From contig JAGYNU010000004.1 in NCBI GenBank assembly GCA_018399975.1, positions 1-34,654 on the forward strand: a DNA stretch of 34,654 nt. Reading direction: 5' to 3'. Under the pieces are notes generated by a model. The model was not told the DNA's origin, made no database searches, and was given only the letters and a program-made list of their open reading frames with translations. This document shows, piece after piece, positions 1 to 8,867 of this stretch. Source of the DNA: Candidatus Omnitrophota bacterium (lineage in GTDB: Bacteria; Omnitrophota; Gorgyraeia; M55B152). The stretch's first letter is position 1. Each line of letters begins with the position of its first letter. The translations under genes and the position numbers were made by a program.

Positions 1-136
1 CAGGGTAAATCTCTTTGATATTTCCCCTGAGTATCGCGGGCATACCCGCCACAAACATTGGCGGATTTCCTGTCTGCCGACAGGCAGGAATTCGACCATA
101 TGATTTACACTCCTTACAGTCGTGTAAATCATGGTC
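1..136. repeat. Cluster of four to five small palindromes at the window edge
   Basis: Seen directly: an imperfect 10-bp stem at 1-29 (CAGGGTAAAT with ATTTCCCCTG, one mismatch); GCGGG-CATA-CCCGC at 36-49; CCGCCA-CAAACAT-TGGCGG at 46-64; a C+G-rich palindrome at 69-88; and an 11-bp stem ATGATTTACAC/GTGTAAATCAT at 100-132, flanked by GACC/GGTC. The third unit recurs exactly twice near 21.5 kb, and the fourth shares 16 bp in inverted orientation with 28095-28110. The cluster ends only about 20 bp before the start codon of the YqeY-like gene. It looks like a mosaic of dispersed intergenic elements and may continue left of the window. Confidence 0.75.
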
Positions 137-156
137 TCATTAAAGGAGGGGGATAG

Positions 157-615
157 ATGATAGGAAAAATCGAAAAAGAATTTAAAGATGCTATGAAAAG
201 CCAGGATAAAGTTAAAATATCTGCGTTAAGGATGCTCAGAGCTGCTATAAAAAATAGAGAGATAGAAAAACGTCCCGATAAAATAAATAATCAAGATATA
301 ATAACAGTTATAACAAAACTTGTAAAACAGCATAAGGATTCTATTGAACAATTTAAAAAAGGAAATAGGGGGGATTTAGTAGAAAAGGAAACACAACAGT
401 TGAATATAATAGAGAAGTTTCTTCCTGAACAATTGTCAGAAGAAGAAATAAAAGATAAAGTTAAACAAGTCATTTGTGAGTTAAATGCTAAAACTATGAA
501 AGATATGGGACAAGTTATGAGTAAATTAATGAAAGAATTGCAAGGTCGTGCCGATGGTAAACTTGTAAATGAATTAGTATCTGATATTTTATCAAATGTA
601 AATGAGAATGATTAA
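157..615 (+). CDS. yqeY: GatB/YqeY domain-containing protein
   Basis: A 152-residue protein of the usual length for stand-alone YqeY proteins. The family shares the helical tail domain of the GatB subunit of the tRNA amidotransferase; the free-standing protein is suspected to act on charged tRNA, but its role is not settled. Visible family features are the lysine-rich start (IEKEFKDAMKSQDK), the LRMLRAAIKNREI helix, the IIEKFLPEQLSEEEI stretch and the end MGQVMSKLMKELQGRADGK. The start is fixed by a strong ribosome site (AAAGGAGGGGG) just upstream of the ATG. The aspartate dehydrogenase gene follows after 35 bp in the same direction, so the two are probably co-transcribed. No clear sigma-70 promoter was found; upstream is palindrome-rich repeat DNA. 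Confidence 0.9.
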   Translation: MIGKIEKEFKDAMKSQDKVKISALRMLRAAIKNREIEKRPDKINNQDIITVITKLVKQHKDSIEQFKKGNRGDLVEKETQQLNIIEKFLPEQLSEEEIKDKVKQVICELNAKTMKDMGQVMSKLMKELQGRADGKLVNELVSDILSNVNEND

Positions 616-650
616 ATAATAAAAGTATTATATACAAAGGGTTTATTATT

Positions 651-1481
651 ATGAAAGAAAACAATATAAGTATAATAGGTTGTGGAGTTATTGGGTCGTT
701 ATTAGCTAAAGAAGTAGATATGGGTAATATCAAAAATATTAAGTTAAAATCAGTTTATGACCAAAATATTGATATTGCTAAGAAGTTAGTTGACGGTTTG
801 AGTTTAAAGCCTGTGGTGTGTGAATCAGTAAAAGAAATTTATCTTGATGGGAAAGTTGATTTAGTCATTGAATCTGCTTCTCAAGAGGCAGTAAGAAAAT
901 ATGCAGTAAAAATTTTAGATGCAGGAAAAAATTTAATGGTTATGAGTGTCGGAGCTTTTAGTGATGAAAAATTGTTTAAGCAAGTTATGGGTTTAATAAA
1001 AAAAAAGGATAGGAAACTTTATATTCCTTCCGGAGCAATTTTAGGGATTGATGGTATAAAAGCTGCAAAACAAGCAGGAATTCAAAAAGTTATTTTAACC
1101 ACAAGTAAACCTCCAACAACTTTGTCTAAAACGAAATATGTGCAGAAAAAAAAGCTAAGGTTAGAAAAATTATCAAAAAAACAGGTTATTTTTGAAGGGT
1201 TTGCTAAGGAAGCTGTTGATGCTTTTCCAAAAAGCGTAAATGTAGCTTCAACACTTAGTCTTGTTGGTATAGGATTTGATAAAACTATTGTTAAAGTTAT
1301 AGCTGATCCTTTATTAAAAAACAATGTTCATCATATTTATGTTAAGGGAAAAGCAGGCGAATTTGTCACTAAGGCTTCTAATATACCATCTCCTGAAAAT
1401 CCTAAAACCAGTTATCTTGCTGCACTTTCAGCTTTAAGAATGCTTGCCAATTTGACGGATTCTATTATAATAGGAACTTAA
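651..1481 (+). CDS. nadX: L-aspartate dehydrogenase (NadX type)
   Basis: A 276-residue NAD(P)-dependent oxidoreductase. The family turns L-aspartate into iminoaspartate, which quinolinate synthase uses in de novo NAD synthesis, replacing L-aspartate oxidase. The N-terminal Rossmann motif is GCGVIG (residues 10-15). Further family landmarks are ESASQEAV, the IPSGAILGIDG active-site region, the TTSKPP stretch, NVASTLSLVGIGFDKT, IADP and the C-terminal NPKTSYLAALSAL. Length and motif order match the family throughout, with nothing missing. AAAGGG about ten bases before the ATG is a weak ribosome site. It follows the YqeY-like gene closely and probably shares its transcript. No nadA or nadC lies in the window, so the pathway placement rests on family knowledge. 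Confidence 0.88.
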   Translation: MKENNISIIGCGVIGSLLAKEVDMGNIKNIKLKSVYDQNIDIAKKLVDGLSLKPVVCESVKEIYLDGKVDLVIESASQEAVRKYAVKILDAGKNLMVMSVGAFSDEKLFKQVMGLIKKKDRKLYIPSGAILGIDGIKAAKQAGIQKVILTTSKPPTTLSKTKYVQKKKLRLEKLSKKQVIFEGFAKEAVDAFPKSVNVASTLSLVGIGFDKTIVKVIADPLLKNNVHHIYVKGKAGEFVTKASNIPSPENPKTSYLAALSALRMLANLTDSIIIGT

Positions 1482-1574
1482 TTTGTTTTAGAAAGTATTT
1501 AGTGATTAAGTATAGATTTCAAAACATAAAGCTAAATCTTTGTATTGTAATAAGTTAGAAAAATCTTCGAAAAC

Positions 1575-1603
1575 TTGACTTTTGCTTTAAAAGGTGGTAT
1601 ACT
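1575..1603 (+). promoter_or_regulatory. Sigma-70 promoter of the PilZ gene, near-leaderless
   Basis: TTGACT (1575-1580) and TATACT (1598-1603) are separated by exactly 17 bp. Transcription should begin near 1610, only about 3 bases before the ATG at 1613. No Shine-Dalgarno sequence precedes that ATG, so the mRNA is probably leaderless or nearly so. Confidence 0.75.
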
Positions 1604-1612
1604 AATATTGAC

Positions 1613-1966
1613 ATGGATAGTGAAAAGAGAAAAAATCCAAGATTAGAGGCTAATTATATAGCTAATTACAGAACAAGCGAGAGTAGTGACCAAGGTTATC
1701 GTATGGTTACTTTAAAAAATATTAGTGCTGGAGGTGCTTTGTTTACTACAGCTGAAAGATTAAATGTGTCTACCGATGTTGATATGGAACTTAATATACC
1801 AGGGTCTAAACGTACTCCTTTAACGGCTGTTGTAGTTAGAGCTAATCAAGTACATAGGATGAATTTAAATCTTTATGAAATAGCAGTTAAGTTCAATGTA
1901 AAAGGGGCTTACCAAAGTTCTATTAATTATTTAGACAATTTAATAAAAAAAAGATTAGCTTATTAA
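1613..1966 (+). CDS. PilZ domain protein (probable c-di-GMP receptor)
   Basis: A 117-residue single-domain protein. PilZ domains bind cyclic di-GMP through an N-terminal arginine motif and a later D/N-x-S-x-x-G motif. Both are visible: KRKNPRLEANY near residues 5-15 (arginines spaced as in RxxxR, with K5/R6 and R10) and NISAGG near residue 38. The remainder is the expected beta-barrel with a short C-terminal helix, so it is likely an adaptor that changes partner in response to c-di-GMP. Two diguanylate cyclases lie about 21 kb away in the same window. The start is the first in-frame ATG and keeps the arginine motif, although there is no ribosome site and the promoter sits directly upstream. 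A weak stem followed by a T-run (about 1973-2000) may end the transcript. Confidence 0.88.
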   Translation: MDSEKRKNPRLEANYIANYRTSESSDQGYRMVTLKNISAGGALFTTAERLNVSTDVDMELNIPGSKRTPLTAVVVRANQVHRMNLNLYEIAVKFNVKGAYQSSINYLDNLIKKRLAY

Positions 1967-2028
1967 ATAGTAAGTTAATCAGATTTAACCTTCCCTTTTT
2001 TATCTTATATTTATTTTTGCGAAAATAT

Positions 2029-2057
2029 TTGACATTTAACTCTTTTTATAGTATACT
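2029..2057 (+). promoter_or_regulatory. Sigma-70 promoter of the GH94 gene
   Basis: TTGACA (2029-2034), a 17-bp spacer and TATACT (2052-2057), a near-consensus promoter. Transcription would start near 2064, leaving an untranslated leader of about 70 bases before the GTG start at 2136. Confidence 0.8.
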
Positions 2058-2135
2058 TTTATAATAAAATTCAAAAACTTTATAAAGTTTCCGAAGAGAA
2101 GATTTATTCTTTACATTATTGAAAGGAGTTAAGTA

Positions 2136-5100
2136 GTGTTGTTTAAGAAATTGGTTTTATTGCAATTCTTTAAAAACAAGTCTTATCAGAATCTAAATTT
2201 AACATTTCTATTTATCCAATCATTTATTATTATTCTTCTATTATTTCATGTGGCAGTTGCAAATAGTGCCATTGAAAAATCTCATTTTAGTATTTTAGAC
2301 GCAAATAAAAAAGGAACATTTAATATTGGTTTAGCAGTGGGGTCGGTTTTTACTATTTTTGATAAAGATATTAATAAACAGGTTTTAAAATTTGATTATT
2401 CTACATTTCCTAAAACTATGGTTGGGGTATGGACGAAAAAATATCCATCTAATTTAAATAGATATGAGGTGGATGCTATCAAGGTAGGAGTAAAGGTTCC
2501 ATATCGTAAACAATTAAGAGAAATTTCTGTAGAGCTGGAAATTAAAGGCGAAAAAAAATGTCAAACAGTACCGATTTCTCTTCAAGCTGGTTGGAATTTT
2601 TCTCATGAATCTATTAAATGGAATAAGATAGGGAAATTAAAGGAAATCGTTTTTGTAGTAAGTACAATTTCCAGCAAGGCAGTAACTAGTCCAATTGGTG
2701 GTGGGGAAATTCTTGAAACAGGTAATATTGGAAGTGTTTTTGATTCTGATAGTGGAGTAAATATAATTAGTTCGACGCATGGAGGGGAGTTGAAAGGAAC
2801 TTTATATTTTTCTCTTGACTTTTATAAAATGACCTTTTTGCAGAAATATTTTATTTTTTTAAAAATAAGTTTGATTTTTATAATGAGTTTTTTGGCAGGT
2901 TTAATTATAAATTTTTCAAGAAAATTATTTAAATTATATAAACCTCGCAGACAGTTAAAGCATAAGAAAGAAAATCATAAATTTCCCAAACTTTTTAGTT
3001 TAACAAGACTAAAAAGAGATTTTTTATACGGAGTAATATCTGTTTTGATTATTGGTATTGCTTTTGTTATATATTCTGTAGGGACTGTTAGTCATCTTGA
3101 CAAAGGATTTAGTTGTGGTTTTCTAATTATAGGTTTAATGGGAGCAGTAATTGCCGAATTATTAAAATATGTTATTACTAATAAACATCTTACTTCTTTT
3201 GAAGTTTTTCAGAATGTTTTGTTAACAGGGTTGTTGGTGGCTTCTTCGAGCAGGTTAGCAGTTTTTCAAGCACCTTCCAGTTGGACTCAAATATTAATGT
3301 TAAATAACATTATAGCAGCGCTTGCTTTTTTATTTTATCATATTCTAAATGCACGTTCATTAGCTTGTTATAAAAAACATTTAAATTTTGTTATAAGTGC
3401 TTCTATTATCGTTACGCCATATCTTTTTAATTGGTTAATGTTATTAGAAGATATAGCTATTATAAAAGTTGTTATCAATCAGATAAGTGGGGGATTACTT
3501 TTATCTTGGCCTATAATAGTTAAGGTTATAAGCCGATTGTTTATTGCTTTTATTTTTAATGCGATTGTCATGAATGGTTTTAGTTTAGTGATTAGAGGTG
3601 AAATACTTAAGAGTTTTAAAATTCATCTTTTTATTTTCTTTGTTTCTTTAGGAGTTGTTATAGCTCCAGTAATTGCCGATTTAGGTTCTGCCGAAACTAT
3701 TGGTTCTTTGCCTGCTTTGATTAGAGGCATTATTGCCATTTTAACTACAATGTTATCATTTGCAGGTTTATGGGGGGAAGTATATCTTATAACAGGAATG
3801 GCTTTAGATGGAGGTAAACATACTGCACCATCTTGGGAAACTGTGTCTGACCATGTAAAAACGGGAATGAGAAAAGGAATGGTATATAGTGGTATATTAT
3901 TGGGACTTTTGTATATATTGAATATATTATTAAAACCGGAAATATTACAAACTATTGCATCTAATTTACCAATTTTATTTGGTATATTAGCAGGAGCTTT
4001 AGTTTTTCCGTTACTTAAAACTATTATTGAAACTTTTGATGGTAGTATACCTTTTTCTCAAAGAACAAGATATAACTATCGTGATGCGGTTTTGTACGCT
4101 AGAGGTGCGGTTGCCGGTTTTGGTTTTTCTTATGCTCTTGTTCATAAAATTATCCAAGAAAATATGTCTGACCGCATTTTGTTTGGTTTAATTGTGGGTT
4201 TATTTGCATCTACTGGGGTAAGTATATTAAGAGATATAGTTTACTCTTACATGGGTAAAGGAAAAATTCAGTCATGGCGGTTGTATTTTATTGATGGATT
4301 GTTAGGTGCTTTTGTTGGAAGTGGGCTTGCTTTTTATATAGATAAGTTACAAGTTCCAGTAGTAATTGAAAAGTTTAAACTTTATACGAGTGCAGGTTTT
4401 GCTCCTCAGAATTATATTACTTATCCATTAGTTAATAAATGGGGCCGTATAGATTTAGGCAGTTATACTGGAGGACCTAAACTTCTTTTTACTGAATCTT
4501 TAGCAGGTGTTATTAATTGGGCGATTGCTGCATGGCTATTTGCTATAAATAAAGTATTTATGCAGGCTTTTTTTGAAAAACATATAGCTCCTATAAAGTT
4601 TTTCTTTTCGAAAGAAGGATTCTCATTGTTAATTGAGCATATGATTTACGTTCTTAGATGGGGCTTATGGATGTCGCCTATTATATTTACATTTTTACGA
4701 ATGATGCCTGATCCAACTTGGTACAATCAAGATGGAGCTATTCGTACATTATTTGCTGTTTTTCATAGACTTACGATGTCTCCAGAAGCTTTCAGGCAGT
4801 GGAGTTTAAATATTTTTGTTGGGATTATGGCATATAATTTTTTTAGAGTTTTTATTTGGATGGATCATATGGGATTACGTGTTGCTACCATGGTTAATTT
4901 AAGTTTTCTTGGGTTGGATAGATTAGACGAAAAAATTGCGCGATTTATTGGCCCTGCAGCTGCACAGAGATATATTCCCGAAGCTGTTAAAAGATTTGCT
5001 ACGTGGGCTCCATTACTTATTCCTTTTTATTTACCTCGCGGAGAAGAATGGAATTATGTGTGGAATACTTCCGAATCTATACAAAAAGCAAATGCAGGGA

Positions 5101-8100
5101 TTGGTTTAGTTTCTTTATTCCAATCTTTAACATTATCAGGGAAGGTTATTATAGTGATTTTAGCTGTATTAGTTTGTATGGCAATTTCTTTTGGAATTCG
5201 TTTATTAAGGGAAAGATATAGGCGCCGACATATAAAAAGTTATAGTTTAAGTAATAGAAGATATGAAGTTGTTGTTAAAGAAAATGGAAGCATATATAGT
5301 GAAGTTTTGCATAAGAAAAGGCATGAATTTCCAAAAGAATATGATATCAGCAGACGTTCATATGATATTATAGATCCTTGTGGGAGAATACTTTATTTAG
5401 TAGATATAGATAAAAAACAAGATAGCAAAGAAAAATTTTGGCCAGTTCTTGGAAATTATCCAGCAGATAAATTTAAGCTTTCTGATATTTGGAAAGAAGA
5501 AAGTTCTATCAAAATTGTTAATACGAATAATAAGATTAAGACAGACATAAGTATTAGTTTACCGACAGAGAATAGTACAGTGGAGATTTGGAATATTTCT
5601 GTCAAAAATTTAGCAACTCAACAACGAAATATAAAAATTGTTCCATATTTAGAATGGTTATTAAATGGATGGATTCATGACAGGTTTCACACACAGTATG
5701 CCAGGTTGTTCCCTGCCATGGAATATATAACAGAGGCAAATGCTATTTTATCATGGCAGAGAAGTACGAAAGCTATGGGTTTTTTAGCAGTAGATATTCC
5801 TCCGGAAGGTTTTTTAACTTCACGTTTTGCTTTTATAGGCCGTGCTCAAAGTATTTGGAAACCAAGAGCTTTAGAGACATTGGATTTTGTGGATGCTCAA
5901 GATACTGAACGTCTTCCTACATTTGATCCTATAGGAAGTTTAATGATAGACGCTAAATTAAAACCAAAAGCTTCTAAAACTGTCCGTTTAATTATTGGTT
6001 ATGCTGGAAATACTAATTATGTTGGAAGTAAAAAGCGTGCATTAAAAATGATCAAAAAATATTTAGACTTGCAAGAGAATAAATTAAAAGTATCCTCTAA
6101 AAAAGAAAATCCAGTATTAATTACTCATGGAGATATTCCTCAGGGAACTGCGAAACCATATTATAAGTTTATTGATAATGGCAATAAAATGCTTGTTCAT
6201 ACTCCGTATACACCTCGTCCTTTTGACCATGCAATGTCAAATGCCTTAGGGCATTCTGTTATGGTAACTAATCGTGGGCTTCATACCTCTTGCAATGGTA
6301 ATTCGCAACAAAATCGTCTTACTCCTGATTGGGCTGATGTTGTTACTAAGGAAATACCATCAGAAGCGATTTATTTATATGACCCGGATGATGATGAGTG
6401 GTATTCTCCGACATATCATCCATTAAATAATCCTGAAGTTGACACTGAATCGGAGTTTGGAGTTGACGGAACAGCTCTTTTTAGAATGAATCATAGGAGT
6501 GTTTCAACAGAATTAACAGTATTTGTTCCACCTGATGATCCTTTAGGTGTGTATCTTTTACGCATAAAAAATAATGCAGATTTTTCCAGGAGAATTAGAA
6601 TAGCTCCTTATTTTCAAATGGTATTGGCTTTTCAGCCTGAGAATACAGGTTCTTTACAGAAAAAATATGATGAAAAGTTAAATGCATTATTTTTCTATAA
6701 TCCTCGCAACATGTTTCGTAAAGGTTGGGCTTTTGCCTCTGTATCTGAATCAGTTGATTTTGTTGAAACCAATAGAGGTAGATTCTTTGGATTAAATAGG
6801 GGAGTAGATCACCCTTTTATGGTGGAGAATGGGAAACCTGATATTAAACATATGTCGGACGATACGCAAATAGCTTCTTTTTTAACGTCTGTAACTATTC
6901 CTGCAGGAGAAGAAACTACTATTGCAGTAATCTTAGGGCAGACTCGTAAAAAGAAAGATGCTATTAGATTAGTCAATAAGTATCAAGATATGGAAATAGT
7001 AAAAAGTCAGCTTAAAAATACTCGAAAATGGTGGCTTAATTTAATGGAGACAGTAAAGTTAAAGACAAACAAATCTGAATTTGACTATCTTCAAAACTGG
7101 CTTAAATATCAAGCTATTGCAGAGCGTGTTTTTGCAAGAAGGGGGTTTTATCAGACCAGTGGTGCATATGGTTTTAGAGATCAATTACAGGATACTGTAA
7201 ATATAATGGCAGTTGATCCAGCACTTGCTCGCAAACAAATTCTCTTACATACAGCTCATCAGTTTATCGAAGGAGACGTATGTCATTGGTTTTTTACTTT
7301 AACTGACGGACGTAGTGCTTTTTCATTTCGTTCTCATGCTTCTGATAATCCAATATGGCTTGTTTGGGGAGTATCAGAATATATTAAAGCTACGTCTGAT
7401 TATGCTATTCTTGATGAAATGGTTTCCTATATGTGGTCTGAATTTCCTTTTGCAGACCTTCCAAAAAATAAGATAGGCTGGGGACATTTATATCATCGTT
7501 CAACACGTTCGGATACTGTTTATAAACATTGTTTAAAGTCTATAGAGCTTGTATTAGAAAAGCGTAAAGGCAAGCATGGTTTACCCTTAATTCGTACGGG
7601 GGATTGGAACGATGGATTAGATGAAATAGGGAGTGAAGGTAAAGGAGAAAGTGTATGGCTTGGTTTTTTTGCATATTATATTTTAAAAGACATGCTACAT
7701 GTAATAGAGAAAAAAGAGGGTAAAGAACGAAAAAAATATTATCAAAAAAAATTAGAACAACTTAAAACTGCTTTAGAAAATACGTGGAGAGAAGATAGAT
7801 ATTTGCGAGCATTTCATGATGATGGTACCGAGATAGGCATAAAAGATAGTGGGATATGGGAAATTGATGCTTTAACCGTAGCTTGGGCTATAATAGCGGA
7901 TATCAATTTCGAGAGAGGCGTTACTGCTTTTCACACTGCTCTTGACATTCTTGAAAAAAGGCACCTTGTATTACTTGGTTGGCCGGCTTTACGTGAGGAT
8001 ATAGAACCATATCTTGGTAGAAGTAGTAAATATCCAGAAGGCGTCCGTGAAAATGGAATGTATTGTCATGGTGCTCAGTGGTTAATTAAAGCAGCTAGGG

Positions 8101-8495
8101 TTTTAGTAGATAAATTCGAAAAAAAAGGTGAGTCTGATAAAGCAAATGAATATAGAAAAATTGCTTATAGGTTATGGCGTAAAATAACACCCGCTTCTCA
8201 TACTACACCTAAAGAAATTGAAATTTATGGTGGGCAACCAAACAAACAACCTGCCGATATTTTAACCAATTTCAAACCTGGAAGAATGATTTGGAACGGT
8301 TATACAGGTGCTGCGGGTTGGTTATTCCGTCAATCTTTTGAAGGTGTTCTTGGTACCGAACTTAAAAATAATGAACTTATATTACCTGATGACATAGATA
8401 AACCAAGAGGAAAGTTAAAAATCGAATATATTTCTCGAGACCTTACTGATAGTCCACTTAAATCCATTCCAGAGCAACAAGAACCATCTTCATAA
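2136..8495 (+). CDS. Giant membrane-anchored GH94 (glycosyltransferase 36-type) protein
   Basis: A 2119-residue protein starting at GTG, set by AAAGGAG seven bases upstream. Visible order: a signal anchor at about residues 22-45; a soluble, probably periplasmic beta-rich domain (about 46-235); a long membrane part with some 18 hydrophobic segments (about 237-1025); a basic linker; then two beta-sandwich segments (about 1040-1600) and an alpha-barrel. The barrel holds GDWNDG (1822-1827), whose aspartate is the expected general acid, followed by GKGESVWLGFF, a GH94 signature as in cyclic beta-1,2-glucan synthases and beta-glucan phosphorylases. GH94 enzymes phosphorolyse or remodel beta-glucosidic links. 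No GT84 region with DxD or QxxRW motifs was recognised, so a complete cyclic glucan synthase is not supported. Role inferred: processing a beta-glucan at the membrane. Substrate and topology are unknown. Confidence 0.8.
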   Translation: MLFKKLVLLQFFKNKSYQNLNLTFLFIQSFIIILLLFHVAVANSAIEKSHFSILDANKKGTFNIGLAVGSVFTIFDKDINKQVLKFDYSTFPKTMVGVWTKKYPSNLNRYEVDAIKVGVKVPYRKQLREISVELEIKGEKKCQTVPISLQAGWNFSHESIKWNKIGKLKEIVFVVSTISSKAVTSPIGGGEILETGNIGSVFDSDSGVNIISSTHGGELKGTLYFSLDFYKMTFLQKYFIFLKISLIFIMSFLAGLIINFSRKLFKLYKPRRQLKHKKENHKFPKLFSLTRLKRDFLYGVISVLIIGIAFVIYSVGTVSHLDKGFSCGFLIIGLMGAVIAELLKYVITNKHLTSFEVFQNVLLTGLLVASSSRLAVFQAPSSWTQILMLNNIIAALAFLFYHILNARSLACYKKHLNFVISASIIVTPYLFNWLMLLEDIAIIKVVINQISGGLLLSWPIIVKVISRLFIAFIFNAIVMNGFSLVIRGEILKSFKIHLFIFFVSLGVVIAPVIADLGSAETIGSLPALIRGIIAILTTMLSFAGLWGEVYLITGMALDGGKHTAPSWETVSDHVKTGMRKGMVYSGILLGLLYILNILLKPEILQTIASNLPILFGILAGALVFPLLKTIIETFDGSIPFSQRTRYNYRDAVLYARGAVAGFGFSYALVHKIIQENMSDRILFGLIVGLFASTGVSILRDIVYSYMGKGKIQSWRLYFIDGLLGAFVGSGLAFYIDKLQVPVVIEKFKLYTSAGFAPQNYITYPLVNKWGRIDLGSYTGGPKLLFTESLAGVINWAIAAWLFAINKVFMQAFFEKHIAPIKFFFSKEGFSLLIEHMIYVLRWGLWMSPIIFTFLRMMPDPTWYNQDGAIRTLFAVFHRLTMSPEAFRQWSLNIFVGIMAYNFFRVFIWMDHMGLRVATMVNLSFLGLDRLDEKIARFIGPAAAQRYIPEAVKRFATWAPLLIPFYLPRGEEWNYVWNTSESIQKANAGIGLVSLFQSLTLSGKVIIVILAVLVCMAISFGIRLLRERYRRRHIKSYSLSNRRYEVVVKENGSIYSEVLHKKRHEFPKEYDISRRSYDIIDPCGRILYLVDIDKKQDSKEKFWPVLGNYPADKFKLSDIWKEESSIKIVNTNNKIKTDISISLPTENSTVEIWNISVKNLATQQRNIKIVPYLEWLLNGWIHDRFHTQYARLFPAMEYITEANAILSWQRSTKAMGFLAVDIPPEGFLTSRFAFIGRAQSIWKPRALETLDFVDAQDTERLPTFDPIGSLMIDAKLKPKASKTVRLIIGYAGNTNYVGSKKRALKMIKKYLDLQENKLKVSSKKENPVLITHGDIPQGTAKPYYKFIDNGNKMLVHTPYTPRPFDHAMSNALGHSVMVTNRGLHTSCNGNSQQNRLTPDWADVVTKEIPSEAIYLYDPDDDEWYSPTYHPLNNPEVDTESEFGVDGTALFRMNHRSVSTELTVFVPPDDPLGVYLLRIKNNADFSRRIRIAPYFQMVLAFQPENTGSLQKKYDEKLNALFFYNPRNMFRKGWAFASVSESVDFVETNRGRFFGLNRGVDHPFMVENGKPDIKHMSDDTQIASFLTSVTIPAGEETTIAVILGQTRKKKDAIRLVNKYQDMEIVKSQLKNTRKWWLNLMETVKLKTNKSEFDYLQNWLKYQAIAERVFARRGFYQTSGAYGFRDQLQDTVNIMAVDPALARKQILLHTAHQFIEGDVCHWFFTLTDGRSAFSFRSHASDNPIWLVWGVSEYIKATSDYAILDEMVSYMWSEFPFADLPKNKIGWGHLYHRSTRSDTVYKHCLKSIELVLEKRKGKHGLPLIRTGDWNDGLDEIGSEGKGESVWLGFFAYYILKDMLHVIEKKEGKERKKYYQKKLEQLKTALENTWREDRYLRAFHDDGTEIGIKDSGIWEIDALTVAWAIIADINFERGVTAFHTALDILEKRHLVLLGWPALREDIEPYLGRSSKYPEGVRENGMYCHGAQWLIKAARVLVDKFEKKGESDKANEYRKIAYRLWRKITPASHTTPKEIEIYGGQPNKQPADILTNFKPGRMIWNGYTGAAGWLFRQSFEGVLGTELKNNELILPDDIDKPRGKLKIEYISRDLTDSPLKSIPEQQEPSS

Positions 8496-8528
8496 ATAAT
8501 ATACTATATACTCCAACCTAAACTATTT

Positions 8529-8568
8529 AAACTATTACTACATAAGTAAACTATTATACTACATAAGC
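8529..8568. repeat. Imperfect 19/21-bp tandem duplication
   Basis: AAACTATTACTACATAAGT (8529-8547) is followed directly by a second copy carrying two extra bases (8548-8568). It lies in the AT-rich spacer after the GH94 gene and has no evident coding role. Confidence 0.7.
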
Positions 8569-8583
8569 TATACAAACTTGTCG

Positions 8584-8624
8584 TAACTGGACACTTTTAC
8601 GCCGGGCGTGAAAGTGTCCAGTTA
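8584..8624 (-). repeat. Palindromic repeat with covarying arms, copy 1
   Basis: A 14-bp perfect stem, TAACTGGACACTTT with AAAGTGTCCAGTTA, encloses a 13-base C+G-rich core (TTACGCCGGGCGTG) that pairs further to give about 19 bp in total. Its reverse complement shares the core CACTTTC-CGCCCGGCGTAAAAGTG with copies at 12645 and 17710, while the outer arm bases differ in a paired way. No U-tract follows on either side, so it is not a canonical intrinsic terminator. It lies about 90 bp after the GH94 stop. Confidence 0.85.
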
Positions 8625-8867
8625 GCGGGTTTTGCTTATTTTTATAGAGTAATTGTAGTTGTTAAACGGCCAATAGGAAGTTATTTGATAGTAGTATAAT
8701 ATAAACCAGGGTTCATGTAAGGTGTTTATTTTTAGTAATTTAACATTATTATACGATTTTAGTAAAAAGGTACCAGATACTTGACTTTTTCATTTTAATC
8801 TTGCATGCTTAATTTATAGTTTTCAAAAGCCATAAATGATTTAATTTAAATTAACTTAAAGGTAAAT
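8625..8867. other. Intergenic spacer before the nucleotidyltransferase gene
   Basis: AT-rich with no coding fragment recognised. TTGACT at 8781-8786 lies about 80 bp before the next gene, but no good -10 hexamer stands at the right distance, so a promoter is only possible here. Confidence 0.4.

Noticed and set aside
8584-8624. Palindrome copy read as an ordinary intrinsic terminator
   Set aside because: The stem is strong but no U-tract follows in either direction at any of the three copies.
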